DNA from: Shewanella oncorhynchi
GTDB lineage: Bacteria > Pseudomonadota > Gammaproteobacteria > Enterobacterales > Shewanellaceae
Direction: 5' to 3'
NCBI RefSeq assembly: GCF_012584455.1
Contig: NZ_JABAEB010000009.1
Coordinates: 62,001-126,000 of the forward strand
DNA: 64,000 nucleotides
A program made the position numbers and the translations under genes. Positions 25,968 through 36,235 of this stretch are shown here, piece by piece (the first letter of the stretch is position 1; every line of letters begins with the position of its first letter). The notes beneath the pieces were generated by a model. That model saw only the letters and a program-made list of their open reading frames with translations, was not told the origin of the DNA and searched no databases.

Positions 25968-26621
25968 CTAAGGTATGCCTCTTATTCCTGCCGTTTCCTC
26001 CATCTCTGCCAGTAACACCTCTTCTTGTACTAACATCCAAGCGCCACGCAGTTGTGCCTGTTGCCAATAGCGCACGATTTCATCTAAATCCAACAGGTTT
26101 AGATGTTGGAAGCTATAGCTTAAGCAAGGGATAAGTGCACAGTCGGCTAAGGTAAAACTGTCGCCACAGACCCAATGATGTTGTGTGAGTTGCGCGTCTA
26201 AGCGTTGAAACTGTGCCAGTAGTTGCTTCTCTAATTGTTTGATTTCGAATTCATTACTGTCTTCTATATGCTTTAACTTTTCTAATTGAAATAATGGGTT
26301 GTTAATATCATTGTCTATGATGCGATCGAACAAACGTACCTGTAAGTTGCGTTGTGGCTCTTGTGGCAGCAGCTGGGTACTGTTTTCAAAATGCCTATCT
26401 AAGTACTCGATAATAATGCTGGATTCGGGTATCAGCTGTTCATTTTGGGCTTTAAGCAGGGGGATTCGCGCTTGCGGATAACGTTGGTGAAATTCCTTGC
26501 GGGACAAAGGGTCGCGTAGATCTATGATTCTGGGGTAGAAGTTGGCCTGCTTTTCATAAAGTGCGATGAGCACTTTCTGTGAATAGCGTGATAACGGGTG
26601 ATAAAAAAGCTCCATAGGCAC
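25968..26621 (-). CDS. Glutathione S-transferase family protein
   Basis: A 217-aa protein with an N-terminal thioredoxin-like domain (MELFYHPLSRYSQKVLIAL, with the cis-Pro and ESSIIIEYLDRHF segment for glutathione binding) and an all-helical C-terminal domain (WVCGDSFTLADCALIPCLSY). This is the canonical GST arrangement; the Ser in HPLSRYSQK is the likely catalytic residue. Substrate unknown. Confidence 0.88.
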   Translation of the reverse strand: MPMELFYHPLSRYSQKVLIALYEKQANFYPRIIDLRDPLSRKEFHQRYPQARIPLLKAQNEQLIPESSIIIEYLDRHFENSTQLLPQEPQRNLQVRLFDRIIDNDINNPLFQLEKLKHIEDSNEFEIKQLEKQLLAQFQRLDAQLTQHHWVCGDSFTLADCALIPCLSYSFQHLNLLDLDEIVRYWQQAQLRGAWMLVQEEVLLAEMEETAGIRGIP

Positions 26622-26821
26622 TCACTCCAAACCCAGTCTTTTACGGACTTTACGTTTTAACTTTAGTCGTAATTGAAGCGCTTGCTGTAAGAGTTTTCTT
26701 AAAAAATGCTGGAATAAACACAATTTTTCTTGGCAAAGCCAAGTGATCCATCAGGGGTAAAAATAGGTATTATGAGCCCATATAGGAAGTGTCGGGATTT
26801 AATCATTTTAAAGGTAATAAT

Positions 26822-27511
26822 ATGAGCCAGTTAGAGCGTTTTTCATCTATTTATGCCAGAGCCAGTGAGCGCAAAGGCGGACCTGCTGGACTCGAAGCCT
26901 TATTGTCTGGTTGCCTGTCTGATGATGAAATTCGCCAATATCGGGATGCTGAATTATTGTCGGCGATGAGCCGTCAGGTGTTTCAAAGTGGGTTTGTATG
27001 GCGGGTGGTTGTGAACAAATGGCCCGAGTATGAGAAGTCTTTCTTTGGGTTCGAACCGCATAAAGTATTAATGTTATCGCCTGAGCAAATTCAAGCGCGG
27101 GCAAGTGATGCGACCTTGATTCGCCATCTTAAAAAGACTCAAGCCATTTATGATAATGCTCTGATGATCCACGATGTTGCTCGCGAACATGGCAGCTTGG
27201 CGCAGCTGATCGCCGCTTGGCCGACGCAGGATATTATCGGGTTGTGGGCATTTTTAAAGAAACGCGGTACCCGACTGGGCGGCAATACGGGCCCCTATTT
27301 TCTGCGCGGTATTGGCAAAGATACTTTTTTGTTAACCGATGATGTACAAGGCTATTTTAAAGCACATAAGTTAGTCGATACGGGTTTTTCATCACAAACG
27401 GCGCTTAAACAAGTGCAAGCCGTATTTAATCAGTGGCAACAGGAGTCGGGTCGTTGTTTGGCTGATATCAGCCGTATTTTGGCTTGCAGCGTGGGCGATA
27501 ATCGAATTTAG
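26822..27511 (+). CDS. DNA-3-methyladenine glycosylase I-like protein
   Basis: A 229-aa protein with HhH-GPD-type features as in Tag-family base-excision enzymes: DAELLSAMSRQVFQSGFVWRVV (split DAELLSAMSRQ and VFQSGFVWRVV), KSFFGFEPHKVLML, RHLKKTQAIYDNA and a C-terminal GPYFLRGIGKDTFLLTDDV. It would excise alkylated adenine from DNA. The start is ATG preceded by AAAGG; an in-frame GTG 11 codons upstream is less likely. It lacks the Cys/His zinc set of E. coli Tag as far as I can see, so it belongs to the more distant branch. Confidence 0.75.
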   Translation: MSQLERFSSIYARASERKGGPAGLEALLSGCLSDDEIRQYRDAELLSAMSRQVFQSGFVWRVVVNKWPEYEKSFFGFEPHKVLMLSPEQIQARASDATLIRHLKKTQAIYDNALMIHDVAREHGSLAQLIAAWPTQDIIGLWAFLKKRGTRLGGNTGPYFLRGIGKDTFLLTDDVQGYFKAHKLVDTGFSSQTALKQVQAVFNQWQQESGRCLADISRILACSVGDNRI

Positions 27512-28325
27512 TCCTGTTAAGTTGTGATTGAAGATGAACAAATTAGTTTTAATAGACAAATATTGCTTTGCTAGCAAGATTTTTCATTACAGAAGCATTA
27601 TTTGTGGGAGTCTGAGTTTCATTTAATGGGGTATTAATCTGAATTTCGGGTTTGCTCCGTTTTGGGGTAACCACTAAAATAGCTCGCTAGCTATTATTTG
27701 TGGCTGTTTAATTGTGTGGCGTTGGCTCATAACGCTGGCGCTGCATTTTAGCCGTGCACAAATAGTAGATGTAATAAATTGCACAGCAATCCGCTATCGG
27801 ATGTATTCATGTTTTTACGCGCAAGCAGTCTGAAGCCAGCTCTTTGCTTACTCTCTTTCGGTATTGTCAGTCTTGATAGGGTCGTTTTTAACGACTTGAT
27901 GCTGAGAGTGGCCTGAGTAAAAACAAGCGCGCTGCGTTTTCGTCTCTATGTACAAATTATTGCAACAAGTGACGGTTAAGCTAACGTCATTGAGCTGTGG
28001 GCCTTGGCCTGCCGCAAGTCTAGAATATGAACAGATTTGCAACATATTCAATATGGAGTAGGCTTATTGGGTGTTTTACGGCATATCCCCCTAACAATGC
28101 CACTCAAAGTTAACCGATTTTTTAAATCGAATAACAATTCGATGAATATAGTAATGCTGAATGAGTGAAAATTTTCATTAGTTTACAATTTAGTTTCGTT
28201 ATCTTCCTTGTTGATTCATATAGGCTATGAGATAAATAACGGATTTGATTTTAGTTACAATTACGGCTCGTGTCAGCGCAATAAGTGTACTGGTATGTGG
28301 GCAGTTAATATTTGAAGGAGTTCTC
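27512..28325. other. Long noncoding region upstream of the RND operon
   Basis: About 800 bp without a credible gene; short frames here lack ribosome-binding sites and have poor composition. It contains a GTCGTT/AACGAC hairpin near 27880-27900 and the perfect palindrome at 28126-28143. It is longer than needed for the promoter of one operon, so a small RNA is possible but not demonstrated. Confidence 0.5.
28126..28143 (+). promoter_or_regulatory. Palindromic operator candidate upstream of the RND operon
   Basis: ATCGAAT-AACA-ATTCGAT is a perfect 7-bp inverted repeat about 180 bp before the adaptor start. Pumps of this type are often controlled by TetR-family repressors that bind such sites. 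No regulator gene is adjacent. Confidence 0.4.
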
Positions 28326-29471
28326 ATGCGGCAGACAATTAAACTTGCCTCAGTTATAAGCGTGGCGTTATGGATGGCAGCTTGCAGCCCTCAAGAAGAG
28401 AGCGCTCAGGCGGGTGCTGGTCCACGTAGTATGGAAGTGGGAATCCTTAATGTTGTTGCCCAGCCACAAGTGATTCAGGTGGAATTACCAGGACGCAGTA
28501 AAGCTTTCCTCGAGGCTGAAGTTCGTCCACAGGTTAACGGTATTATCACTAAGCGTAGTTTTGTTGAAGGTGGTAATGTGAAACAGGGTGAATCTCTGTA
28601 TCAGATTGATTCTTCAACTTATAAAGCTGCTTTAGTGAGTGCCAATGCTGATTTAGCCAGAGCGAATGCGGGCTTAGCCTCAGCAAAAGCTAAGGCGGCA
28701 CGTTATCAGCAATTGGTAAAAACCAACGCCATCAGTAAGCAAGAGTTCGATGAAGCTGAAGCGGCTTATAAAGAAGCATTAGCGAATGTAACCGTGGCTG
28801 AAGCTGCGATTAACACCGCTAAAATCAACCTGCAATATACTGAAGTATTAGCGCCTATCTCTGGTCGTATCGGTAAATCGAGTGTGACTGCGGGTGCGTT
28901 AGTCACTGCCAACCAGAGCCAAACGCTGGCGACGATTCAACAACTTGATCCTATCAATGTGGATATCGCGCAATCGAGTGCTCAGTTGTTACGTCTTAAA
29001 GCTAAGTTGCAGCAAGGTAAGCTACAAGCTTCAGAAAATGCAGACGTGAAATTATTGCTTGAAGATGGCACTCAATATAGTCATCCGGGTAAGTTGCAGT
29101 TCGCTGAAGTGAGCGTGGATCCAAACACTGGCTCCGTTATTCTGCGCGCAGAATTCCCTAATCCAGAAGGTATCTTGTTACCTGGCATGTATGTTCGCGC
29201 TATGTTAAATGCTGGTACTGATCCACAGGCTATCTTGGTTCCACAAAAAGCGATTACGCGTAACTCTAAGGGTGAAGCTGTGGCTATGGTGGTGAATGAC
29301 CAAGGTTTAGTCGAAGCGAAAACAGTGACGACCGCAGAAGTGATTAACAACCAATGGCGAGTCACTTCTGGTTTAACTGTGGGCGACAAGTTGATTGTGG
29401 AAGGATTACAGAAAGTTCGTCCCGGCGCTCCAGTAACCACCAAAGTTATTTCTGAAACGCAAGCACAATAG
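28326..29471 (+). CDS. RND periplasmic adaptor lipoprotein (AcrA/MexA type)
   Basis: A 381-aa adaptor with lipoprotein signal: hydrophobic run then WMAAC, where Cys is the lipidated residue. Lipoyl halves lie at about residues 60-85 (GGNVKQGESLYQIDSSTYKA) and 175-200 (LQYTEVLAPISGRIGKSSV), with a coiled coil between and the C-terminal VGDKLIVEGLQKVRPGAPV. The start is an ATG preceded by GAAGGAG 7 nt away; an upstream in-frame start would put the signal peptide out of place. The pump gene follows after 9 bp. Confidence 0.92.
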   Translation: MRQTIKLASVISVALWMAACSPQEESAQAGAGPRSMEVGILNVVAQPQVIQVELPGRSKAFLEAEVRPQVNGIITKRSFVEGGNVKQGESLYQIDSSTYKAALVSANADLARANAGLASAKAKAARYQQLVKTNAISKQEFDEAEAAYKEALANVTVAEAAINTAKINLQYTEVLAPISGRIGKSSVTAGALVTANQSQTLATIQQLDPINVDIAQSSAQLLRLKAKLQQGKLQASENADVKLLLEDGTQYSHPGKLQFAEVSVDPNTGSVILRAEFPNPEGILLPGMYVRAMLNAGTDPQAILVPQKAITRNSKGEAVAMVVNDQGLVEAKTVTTAEVINNQWRVTSGLTVGDKLIVEGLQKVRPGAPVTTKVISETQAQ

Positions 29472-29480
29472 GGCATAGCT

Positions 29481-32400
29481 ATGGCACGTTTTTTTATTGA
29501 TCGCCCCATCTTTGCGTGGGTGATCTCCTTGATTATTATGCTGGCGGGGATCCTCTCGATCCGCTCGCTGCCAGTGTCCCAATATCCTAACATTGCACCA
29601 CCAACCGTGGTGATCAGTGCTAACTATCCTGGCGCTTCCGCTAAGATTGTTGAAGATTCTGTGACTCAGGTGATTGAGCAACGTATGACGGGTATCGATC
29701 ACCTCCGTTATATCGCCTCAGCCAGTGACAGTTTTGGTAATGCTGAGATCACTTTAACCTTTAACGCTGAAGCCGATCCGGATATTGCACAGGTTCAAGT
29801 GCAGAACAAGTTACAGGGCGCTATGACCCTGTTACCGCAAGAGGTGCAGGCGCAAGGGGTTAACGTTAACAAGTCGAGTTCAGGCTTCTTAATGGTATTA
29901 GGCTTCGTATCGACCGATGGTTCGTTAGATAAAGGCGATATCGCCGACTATGTTGGTGCGAACATTCAAGATCCTATGAGTCGCGTACCGGGCGTAGGTG
30001 AAATTCAGCTGTTTGGTGCCCAATATGCGATGCGTATATGGCTAGATCCGTTGAAATTGACTCAATACAACTTGACCAGTTTAGACGTTATCGCTGCGAT
30101 TCGTTCTCAAAACGCTCAAGTTTCAGCTGGACAGTTAGGTGGCGCGCCCTCTGTGGCTGGCCAAGAGTTGAACGCAACGGTATCGGCTCAAAGCCGCTTA
30201 CAAACGGCGGAAGAGTTCCGCAAAATTATCCTTAAATCGGATATTTCAGGCGCAAACGTCTTCCTAAGCGATGTGGCACGGGTTGAATTAGGTTCTGAAA
30301 GTTATGCTGTGGTGTCACTGTATAACGGTCAACCTGCGACAGGGTTAGCGATTAAGCTGGCAACGGGTGCTAACGCGCTTGATACTGCTGAAGCTGTTCG
30401 TGAAAAAATTGCTGAGATGAAACCTTTCTTCCCGCAAGGGCTAGAAGTTGTTTATCCATACGATACAACGCCTTTCGTTGAAAAATCGATAGAAGGTGTA
30501 GTACATACCTTGCTTGAAGCTATTGTACTAGTGTTCATCATCATGTACCTCTTCTTGCAAAATTTCCGCGCAACTTTGATCCCGACTATTGCAGTACCTG
30601 TGGTATTGCTGGGAACCTTTGCGATTCTGTCGTTAGCGGGTTTCTCGATTAACACTTTAACCATGTTTGCTATGGTGCTCGCCATTGGTTTGCTGGTGGA
30701 CGATGCGATTGTGGTGGTGGAAAACGTCGAGCGGGTAATGGCCGAGGAGGGCTTAAGTCCACTGGAAGCGACGCGTAAGTCGATGGATCAAATTACTGGT
30801 GCTTTAGTCGGTATCGGTCTGACCCTCTCCGCAGTGTTTGTCCCTATGGCATTTATGTCAGGTTCAACGGGGGTTATTTATCGTCAGTTCTCTATCACTA
30901 TCGTATCTGCTATGGCGTTGTCTGTTCTAGTTGCTTTGATTTTAACTCCTGCACTTTGTGCGACTATGCTCAAACCGATTAAGAAGGGCCATGCTCATAT
31001 CGAAACTGGCTTCTTTGGTTGGTTTAACCGTAGTTTCGATAAACTGACTAATCGTTATGAGTCGAGCGTTGCTGGGATCATCAAGCGCGGCTTTAGAGTG
31101 ATGGCGATTTACGTTGTGCTGGTTATTGCAGTGGGTTGGATCTTTATCCGTATGCCTACGGCTTTCTTACCAGATGAAGACCAAGGTATTTTGTTCACGC
31201 AAGCCATTTTGCCGACTAACTCAACTCAAGAAAGCACCTTAAAAGTATTGGAGAAAGTGTCTGATCACTTTATGGCTGAGGAGGGAGTGAGATCGGTGTT
31301 TAGCGTGGCGGGCTTCAGTTTTGCGGGTCAAGGGCAAAACATGGGTATCGCCTTCGTTGGTTTGAAGGATTGGTCTGAGCGTGAAGCGTCTGGTATGGAT
31401 GTGAAGTCTATTGCTGGTCGCGCTATGGGTGTGTTCGGTCAGATGAAAGATGCCTTAGTATTTGCCTTCGTACCGCCTGCGGTAATCGAGTTGGGGACGG
31501 CGAACGGTTTCGACATGTACCTGCAGGATAAGAACGGCCAAGGCCACGAGAAGTTAGTGGCGGCACGTAATCAACTGCTTGGTATGGCGGCACAGAATCC
31601 AAATCTGGTGGGTGTGCGTCCAAACGGTCAAGAAGATGCGCCAATTTATCAATTACATGTAGATCACGCTAAGTTGAGCGCGTTAGGCATTGAAATCACT
31701 AATGTGAACAATGTGCTTGCAACGGCTTGGGGTGGTTCTTATGTGAATGACTTTATTGACCGCGGCCGCGTGAAGAAAGTATATGTGCAAGGTGATGCCC
31801 AGTATCGTATGCAACCGGGAGATTTAGATTCTTGGTACGTGCGCAATAACAAGGGTGACATGGTGCCATTCTCTGCGTTTGCCACTGGTGCATGGGAATA
31901 CGGTTCTCCACGTTTAGAACGCTTTAACGGCTTACCATCGATGAACATTCAAGGTGCCACGGCTCCTGGTTTCAGTACCGGTGCAGCTATGACAATTATG
32001 GAAGACTTAGCCAAGCAGCTTCCTCCTGGTTTTGGTGTCGCGTGGAACGGTCTATCGTATGAAGAACGTCTATCGGGTAACCAAGCGCCAGCGCTGTATG
32101 CTCTGTCGATCTTAGTGGTCTTCTTAGTATTGGCAGCACTCTATGAAAGCTGGTCGGTACCCTTTGCAGTTGTGCTCGTGGTTCCGCTCGGGATCATCGG
32201 TGCCTTGATTGCAATGAATGGTCGCGGCTTGCCAAACGACGTGTTCTTCCAAGTGGGGCTGTTAACCACAGTAGGGTTAGCGACTAAGAACGCCATCTTG
32301 ATTGTGGAATTCGCCAAAGAGTTCTATGAGAAAGGTTCAGGCTTAGTTGAGGCGACCTTACATGCGGTGCGTGTGCGTCTTCGCCCCATCTTAATGACGT

Positions 32401-32615
32401 CTCTAGCCTTTGGTCTGGGTGTTGTGCCGTTAGCTATCAGTACCGGTGTAGGCTCTGGTAGTCAAAACGCCATTGGTACAGGTGTACTCGGCGGTATGAT
32501 GAGCTCGACTTTCCTAGGGATATTCTTCGTACCATTATTCTTCGTGATAGTGGAGCGTCTCTTCAGTAAGCGCGAGAAGAAAGGTAAAGAACAGAAGCCA
32601 AACTCAGCTGAATAA
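29481..32615 (+). CDS. RND multidrug efflux pump (AcrB/MexB type)
   Basis: A 1044-aa inner-membrane pump of the HAE-1 class. N-terminus [21 protein letters not shown], proton-relay helix [17 protein letters not shown] with both Asp residues present, and C-terminal membrane bundle ([19 protein letters not shown]). It would export drugs, dyes and bile salts as a trimer together with the lipoprotein adaptor. No outer-membrane channel gene is in the operon, so a TolC homologue from elsewhere is presumably used. A strong terminator follows at 32643-32668. Confidence 0.95.
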   Translation: MARFFIDRPIFAWVISLIIMLAGILSIRSLPVSQYPNIAPPTVVISANYPGASAKIVEDSVTQVIEQRMTGIDHLRYIASASDSFGNAEITLTFNAEADPDIAQVQVQNKLQGAMTLLPQEVQAQGVNVNKSSSGFLMVLGFVSTDGSLDKGDIADYVGANIQDPMSRVPGVGEIQLFGAQYAMRIWLDPLKLTQYNLTSLDVIAAIRSQNAQVSAGQLGGAPSVAGQELNATVSAQSRLQTAEEFRKIILKSDISGANVFLSDVARVELGSESYAVVSLYNGQPATGLAIKLATGANALDTAEAVREKIAEMKPFFPQGLEVVYPYDTTPFVEKSIEGVVHTLLEAIVLVFIIMYLFLQNFRATLIPTIAVPVVLLGTFAILSLAGFSINTLTMFAMVLAIGLLVDDAIVVVENVERVMAEEGLSPLEATRKSMDQITGALVGIGLTLSAVFVPMAFMSGSTGVIYRQFSITIVSAMALSVLVALILTPALCATMLKPIKKGHAHIETGFFGWFNRSFDKLTNRYESSVAGIIKRGFRVMAIYVVLVIAVGWIFIRMPTAFLPDEDQGILFTQAILPTNSTQESTLKVLEKVSDHFMAEEGVRSVFSVAGFSFAGQGQNMGIAFVGLKDWSEREASGMDVKSIAGRAMGVFGQMKDALVFAFVPPAVIELGTANGFDMYLQDKNGQGHEKLVAARNQLLGMAAQNPNLVGVRPNGQEDAPIYQLHVDHAKLSALGIEITNVNNVLATAWGGSYVNDFIDRGRVKKVYVQGDAQYRMQPGDLDSWYVRNNKGDMVPFSAFATGAWEYGSPRLERFNGLPSMNIQGATAPGFSTGAAMTIMEDLAKQLPPGFGVAWNGLSYEERLSGNQAPALYALSILVVFLVLAALYESWSVPFAVVLVVPLGIIGALIAMNGRGLPNDVFFQVGLLTTVGLATKNAILIVEFAKEFYEKGSGLVEATLHAVRVRLRPILMTSLAFGLGVVPLAISTGVGSGSQNAIGTGVLGGMMSSTFLGIFFVPLFFVIVERLFSKREKKGKEQKPNSAE

Positions 32616-32642
32616 GCTCGATCGTTTCTAAACTTCTAAACT

Positions 32643-32668
32643 AAAGCCCTGCAATTGCAGGGCTTTTT
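32643..32668 (+). terminator. Rho-independent terminator of the RND operon
   Basis: Stem AAAGCCCTGCAA / TTGCAGGGCTTT followed by TT, 28 bp past the pump stop codon. Confidence 0.9.
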
Positions 32669-32756
32669 GTTATTTTAATGCTGTTAGTTATAAAGATGGA
32701 TAGGCACTGTGCGCGAGTTCTGGCATATTGCGCTGAGGCAGTTAAGAGGACGAAAC

Positions 32757-33020
32757 ATGGATGATGCTGCGTTGGAATTGCAAAAACTAGATGCACTCAT
32801 TGCTAAAGGTAAGATGTACGTCATTTTGGTCTTTGGCGTATTTTTCTGGGGTATGCTGACGTCCCTCGTGGTCGCCTTAATACATTATTTTATCTCGGGC
32901 GATCCATTCTGGGCGGAACTGCAAAGAGCGCTCTATATTTATCCCATTGGCGGTATTTTATTTGGTTGGTTTGTGTGGGTGCAGATTAATCGTAAGCGAG
33001 ATAAACTTCGCGCCCAATAG
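32757..33020 (+). CDS. Small two-helix membrane protein
   Basis: An 87-aa protein with hydrophobic segments MYVILVFGVFFWGMLTSLVV and ALYIYPIGGILFGWFVWVQI and a basic C-terminus. No family recognised. The ATG at 32757 has GAGGA six bases upstream; a GTG start 16 codons earlier is possible but has no good Shine-Dalgarno. Its neighbour 37 bp downstream is also a small membrane protein, so the two may form one transcript. Confidence 0.6.
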   Translation: MDDAALELQKLDALIAKGKMYVILVFGVFFWGMLTSLVVALIHYFISGDPFWAELQRALYIYPIGGILFGWFVWVQINRKRDKLRAQ

Positions 33021-33057
33021 TATCAATAGTTCTGGTTAAGCTGAGTGTAGGAGTGAC

Positions 33058-33381
33058 ATGGTGTTTTCGTGGGGTAATCTTGCCACTAAGCAACTTATCG
33101 TGGGAATGGTATGCCATGGCATAGCGCTGGCATTTTTGGCCTATGGCGTTTATGCATTTTACTTGCAGGAGCTTGTACTACCAGAGTTAACTCGCTGTGT
33201 CGGTGCTGCAGTGTTATTTGTGGGCATGGGGCTAGCCCCTCAATTATTTTTTATGTCAGTGAGCCAGATAGTATCGCAAGCTGAGGACACGACATTAAAA
33301 TCTACCCTACAGACCTATGTGTTTAATCTAGGTATTTTTTTGATGATCTGCAGTCTGTTAATGGAATGGCTATACGAGTAA
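33058..33381 (+). CDS. Small membrane protein, three or four helices
   Basis: A 107-aa very hydrophobic protein (LIVGMVCHGIALAFLAYGVY, CVGAAVLFVGMGLAPQLFFM, VFNLGIFLMICSLLMEWLY). Family unknown. It follows the 32757 gene and is closed by a terminator, so the pair forms a short operon independent of the RND genes. Confidence 0.6.
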   Translation: MVFSWGNLATKQLIVGMVCHGIALAFLAYGVYAFYLQELVLPELTRCVGAAVLFVGMGLAPQLFFMSVSQIVSQAEDTTLKSTLQTYVFNLGIFLMICSLLMEWLYE

Positions 33382-33396
33382 AGTTATCGAATAAAG

Positions 33397-33430
33397 AAAG
33401 GGCGTCGACTTTATCATCGACGCCCTTTTT
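33397..33430 (+). terminator. Bidirectional terminator between small-membrane-protein operon and abgT
   Basis: A 12-bp stem AAAGGGCGTCGA / TCGACGCCCTTT plus T run on the plus strand and an A run before it (T run on minus strand). It lies between convergent genes and ends just before the AbgT-type gene stop. Confidence 0.9.
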
Positions 33431-33437
33431 ATTGCGG

Positions 33438-35060
33438 TTAAGGCGTGTAGTAAGTCGCGGCTCCCGGCCCAACGGGCAGACCAAAGCCAAATACCCACAG
33501 GAAGAAGAACGCTGTCCAACCCACGAAAAACACGAGCGAGTACGGCAGCATAGTGGCGATCAGCGTACCTATCCCTAGGTTTTTCTGGTAACGACAGGCA
33601 ACCGCTAAGATCAAACCAAAGTAGCTCATCATAGGTGTGATTAAGTTAGTCACCGAATCCCCAATACGGTACGCCGCTTGAATCGTTTCGGGCGCATAAC
33701 CAACCAGCATCAGCATAGGCACAAAAATAGGAGCGGTAATGGCCCACTGGGCCGAGGCACTGCCAAGCATCAAGTTGATAATGCCGCAGAGCATAATAAA
33801 GAACAAAAATACGATCGGGCCCGTCAAGCCAATGGATTGCAGAGCATCGGCACCTAACACCGCCAATACTGCACCTAAATTACTCCAGTTGAAGAAGGCG
33901 ACAAACTGCGCGGCGAAAAAGACGAGGACGATATACATGCCCATAGTGCTCATGCTGTGGGACATGGCATTGATGACATCTTTATCATTTTTGATGCTGC
34001 CCACGACTTTGCCGTAAATAAAGCCAGGTATGGCAAAACAGATAAAGATAAAGGCGACTATGCCCTTGAGGAATGGCGAACCTGAGATGAGACCGGTTTC
34101 AGGATGGCGCAGCGGTGCGCCTTCTGGTACGACTGAAATCGCTAAAATAACCGCGAGCACTAACATAGATAACCCAGCCCATTTTAAGCCGCGTTTCTCA
34201 ATAGCACTGATGCTCTCCATCGATTGCAGTACGGTTTCGTCTGCATCATCATCTTGGTATTGACCTAACTTAGGTTCGACGATTTTTTCTGTGACAAAGG
34301 CGCCAAGGAAAGTGATCACAAAGGTGGAGACAAACATGAAGTACCAGTTTACTTCTGGGCCGACGTTGTATTGAGGATCTATCATGCGCGCCGCAGCTTC
34401 GGTAATGCCCGATAGCAAGGGATCGACAGTACCAAGCAATAAGTTAGCGCTATAACCTCCTGAAACCCCGGCAAAAGCGGCAGCTAAACCTGCAAGTGGA
34501 TGGCGGCCAAGGGAGTGGAAAATCATCGCCGCCATAGGGATAAGTACCACATAGCCAAGCTCGGCAGCGGTGTTGGACATTATGCCGGCAAATACTATGG
34601 TCACAGTGACTAATCGTTTAGAGGCGCCCATGACTAAAGCACGCATAGCCGCAGATAATAAGCCAGAGCGTTCGGCAATCCCGACGCCGAGTAGCGCCAC
34701 GAGCACAGTGCCGAGCGGCGTAAAGCCAGTAAAGTTGGTCACTAGATGCGAGACTATCATCCGCAAACCTTCGGCGTTCATCAGGCTCACCACATGGATT
34801 AAACCGTCGGCACTGCGGCCGTGTGAGCCAATAGGTCTAGGATCGACTACGGTTAACCCAAAGTAGCCCGCAATACCTGAAATAATGATCACTGCAACAC
34901 AGAACAGTGCGAATAAGGTGATTGGATGGGGCAGCAGATTGCCTAAGCGTTCAACAATATTGAGAAAACGTACAAACCAACCACTAGAGCTGATATCGCC
35001 CTGTTGTGGATTGGGTTCAGAAGCTTTTTTTGGAGGAATATCGCCGGAATTAAAACTCAT
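33438..35060 (-). CDS. AbgT-family transporter
   Basis: A 540-aa inner-membrane protein of the AbgT family (p-aminobenzoyl-glutamate importers; several members act as antimetabolite exporters). About 11-12 helices can be traced, starting at VERLGNLLPHPITLFALFCV, with conserved AVPEG-like and helix-hairpin segments such as GSASAQWAITAPIFVPMLML and GYAPETIQAAYRIGDSVTN. The last motif, with R-x-G-D-S, is typical of the family. Substrate is not decided by sequence. Confidence 0.9.
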   Translation of the reverse strand: MSFNSGDIPPKKASEPNPQQGDISSSGWFVRFLNIVERLGNLLPHPITLFALFCVAVIIISGIAGYFGLTVVDPRPIGSHGRSADGLIHVVSLMNAEGLRMIVSHLVTNFTGFTPLGTVLVALLGVGIAERSGLLSAAMRALVMGASKRLVTVTIVFAGIMSNTAAELGYVVLIPMAAMIFHSLGRHPLAGLAAAFAGVSGGYSANLLLGTVDPLLSGITEAAARMIDPQYNVGPEVNWYFMFVSTFVITFLGAFVTEKIVEPKLGQYQDDDADETVLQSMESISAIEKRGLKWAGLSMLVLAVILAISVVPEGAPLRHPETGLISGSPFLKGIVAFIFICFAIPGFIYGKVVGSIKNDKDVINAMSHSMSTMGMYIVLVFFAAQFVAFFNWSNLGAVLAVLGADALQSIGLTGPIVFLFFIMLCGIINLMLGSASAQWAITAPIFVPMLMLVGYAPETIQAAYRIGDSVTNLITPMMSYFGLILAVACRYQKNLGIGTLIATMLPYSLVFFVGWTAFFFLWVFGFGLPVGPGAATYYTP

Positions 35061-35619
35061 CGTCCTTCCTTTATGTCGACCTTTACGCAGCGCAATATTT
35101 GGACCCTATAACAGACTCGAGACATTGCCGACGGCCGATTGTGGATGACGTGGCTGAGGGGATAACTCTAGGTGCAAGACTCGGAGTGAAAGCTAAGGTA
35201 AAAGTTAAAAAATTAGCGGCAAAGTATGATTGTTAAGTTTTAATTGAAACTTAAATGTTGCTATTGACTGCGTTGAGGCGAGGAGGGCTAAAATTAGGAT
35301 AAAAAAATGGACTCTCGAGGAGTCCAGTATTCACGAGCAAAATTGGATGCTCTAATGTTGTGCCATATCACTATAGACGTTGTTTGCTGTATCGGAGCTG
35401 AATATCGATAAATTTATAGTTTAAATGCTGTTTTTTATGCAGATGATCACTTTTCATCGCTGAATATGGCCAGTTTCGTTGATGATTGCTCGTTAGATGA
35501 CATCGCCAGCTCTGACCAGCGAGTAATTTCATTGTCTTAATCAGCCCGCAGGTGAAATTTTCACTCATTTATGGTTAGCTGTATCCTATTAACAAGAATA
35601 AGAAACCTAAGGATGGAAG
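35061..35619. other. Intergenic region with an orphan terminator
   Basis: About 560 bp between the AbgT-type gene and lemA. The only frames are short and lack ribosome-binding sites. A terminator-like hairpin at 35301-35326 faces the minus strand although no gene on that strand ends here, so an unannotated transcript between about 35330 and 35600 is possible. Confidence 0.5.
35301..35326 (-). terminator. Orphan intrinsic terminator, minus strand
   Basis: A 7-bp stem TGGACTC / GAGTCCA with 5-nt loop, followed on the minus strand by seven T residues. No recognised gene lies upstream on that strand. Confidence 0.65.
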
Positions 35620-36186
35620 ATGGAAAAATTGTTATTGGGATTAACGCTGATTTTTATCGTGACCTATCTTTGGTACGTCAGTCTAGTCAAAAAGCGCAAT
35701 ACCGCGCTCGAAGCCTTGTCGGGTATCGATGTACAGCTGACCAAGCGTGCCGACCTTGTGCCTAACATTCTAAAAATCGCTAAACGATTTATGGAGCATG
35801 AAAAGTCACTGCTCACTGAAATCACCGAATTACGCACTCAGCTCAGCCATAATTACAACAAGGCCGATCCGAGTGCCGTTAAAGAGCATTTAGTTCAGGC
35901 TGAGCGGTTGAACGACAAAATGAGCACCTTGATGGTGAATGTGGAGAACTATCCTGAGCTCAAGTCCGACAACACTATGTTGCAGGCGATGCAGACCTAT
36001 AACGAGGTCGAAGCGCATATCTCAGCTGCGAGGCGTTTTTACAACTCGGCAGTTTCCGAGCTTAATACTGCGGTAGAAATCTTCCCCGGCTCGATTATCG
36101 CTTCTATGGCGAGTATTAAAGTGATGCCATTCTATGAGGTAAGCGAAGTGGCAAAAGCGCCCGTAGATGCGGCCGAATACTTGTAA
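35620..36186 (+). CDS. lemA: LemA family protein
   Basis: A 188-aa protein with a single N-terminal membrane helix (LLLGLTLIFIVTYLWYVSLV) and the LemA signature ALEALSGIDVQLTKRADLVPNI (split ALEALSGIDVQ and LTKRADLVPNI), followed by helical segments and FYNSAVSELNTAVEIFPGS. LemA proteins are membrane-anchored four-helix bundles of unsettled function. It precedes a DUF3137 gene, which is its usual partner. Confidence 0.92.
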   Translation: MEKLLLGLTLIFIVTYLWYVSLVKKRNTALEALSGIDVQLTKRADLVPNILKIAKRFMEHEKSLLTEITELRTQLSHNYNKADPSAVKEHLVQAERLNDKMSTLMVNVENYPELKSDNTMLQAMQTYNEVEAHISAARRFYNSAVSELNTAVEIFPGSIIASMASIKVMPFYEVSEVAKAPVDAAEYL

Positions 36187-36235
36187 GCTTAGCTGTGCAG
36201 GGTGAGTTATCACCCTGCAATACTATGACATCAAT

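Noticed and set aside
27848-28051. 67-aa minus-strand frame in the long leader of the RND operon
   Set aside because: No start signals and no recognisable features; treated as chance.
35371-35568. 65-aa minus-strand frame in the gap before lemA
   Set aside because: No Shine-Dalgarno sequence and unconvincing composition; the nearby terminator fits a small RNA at least as well.
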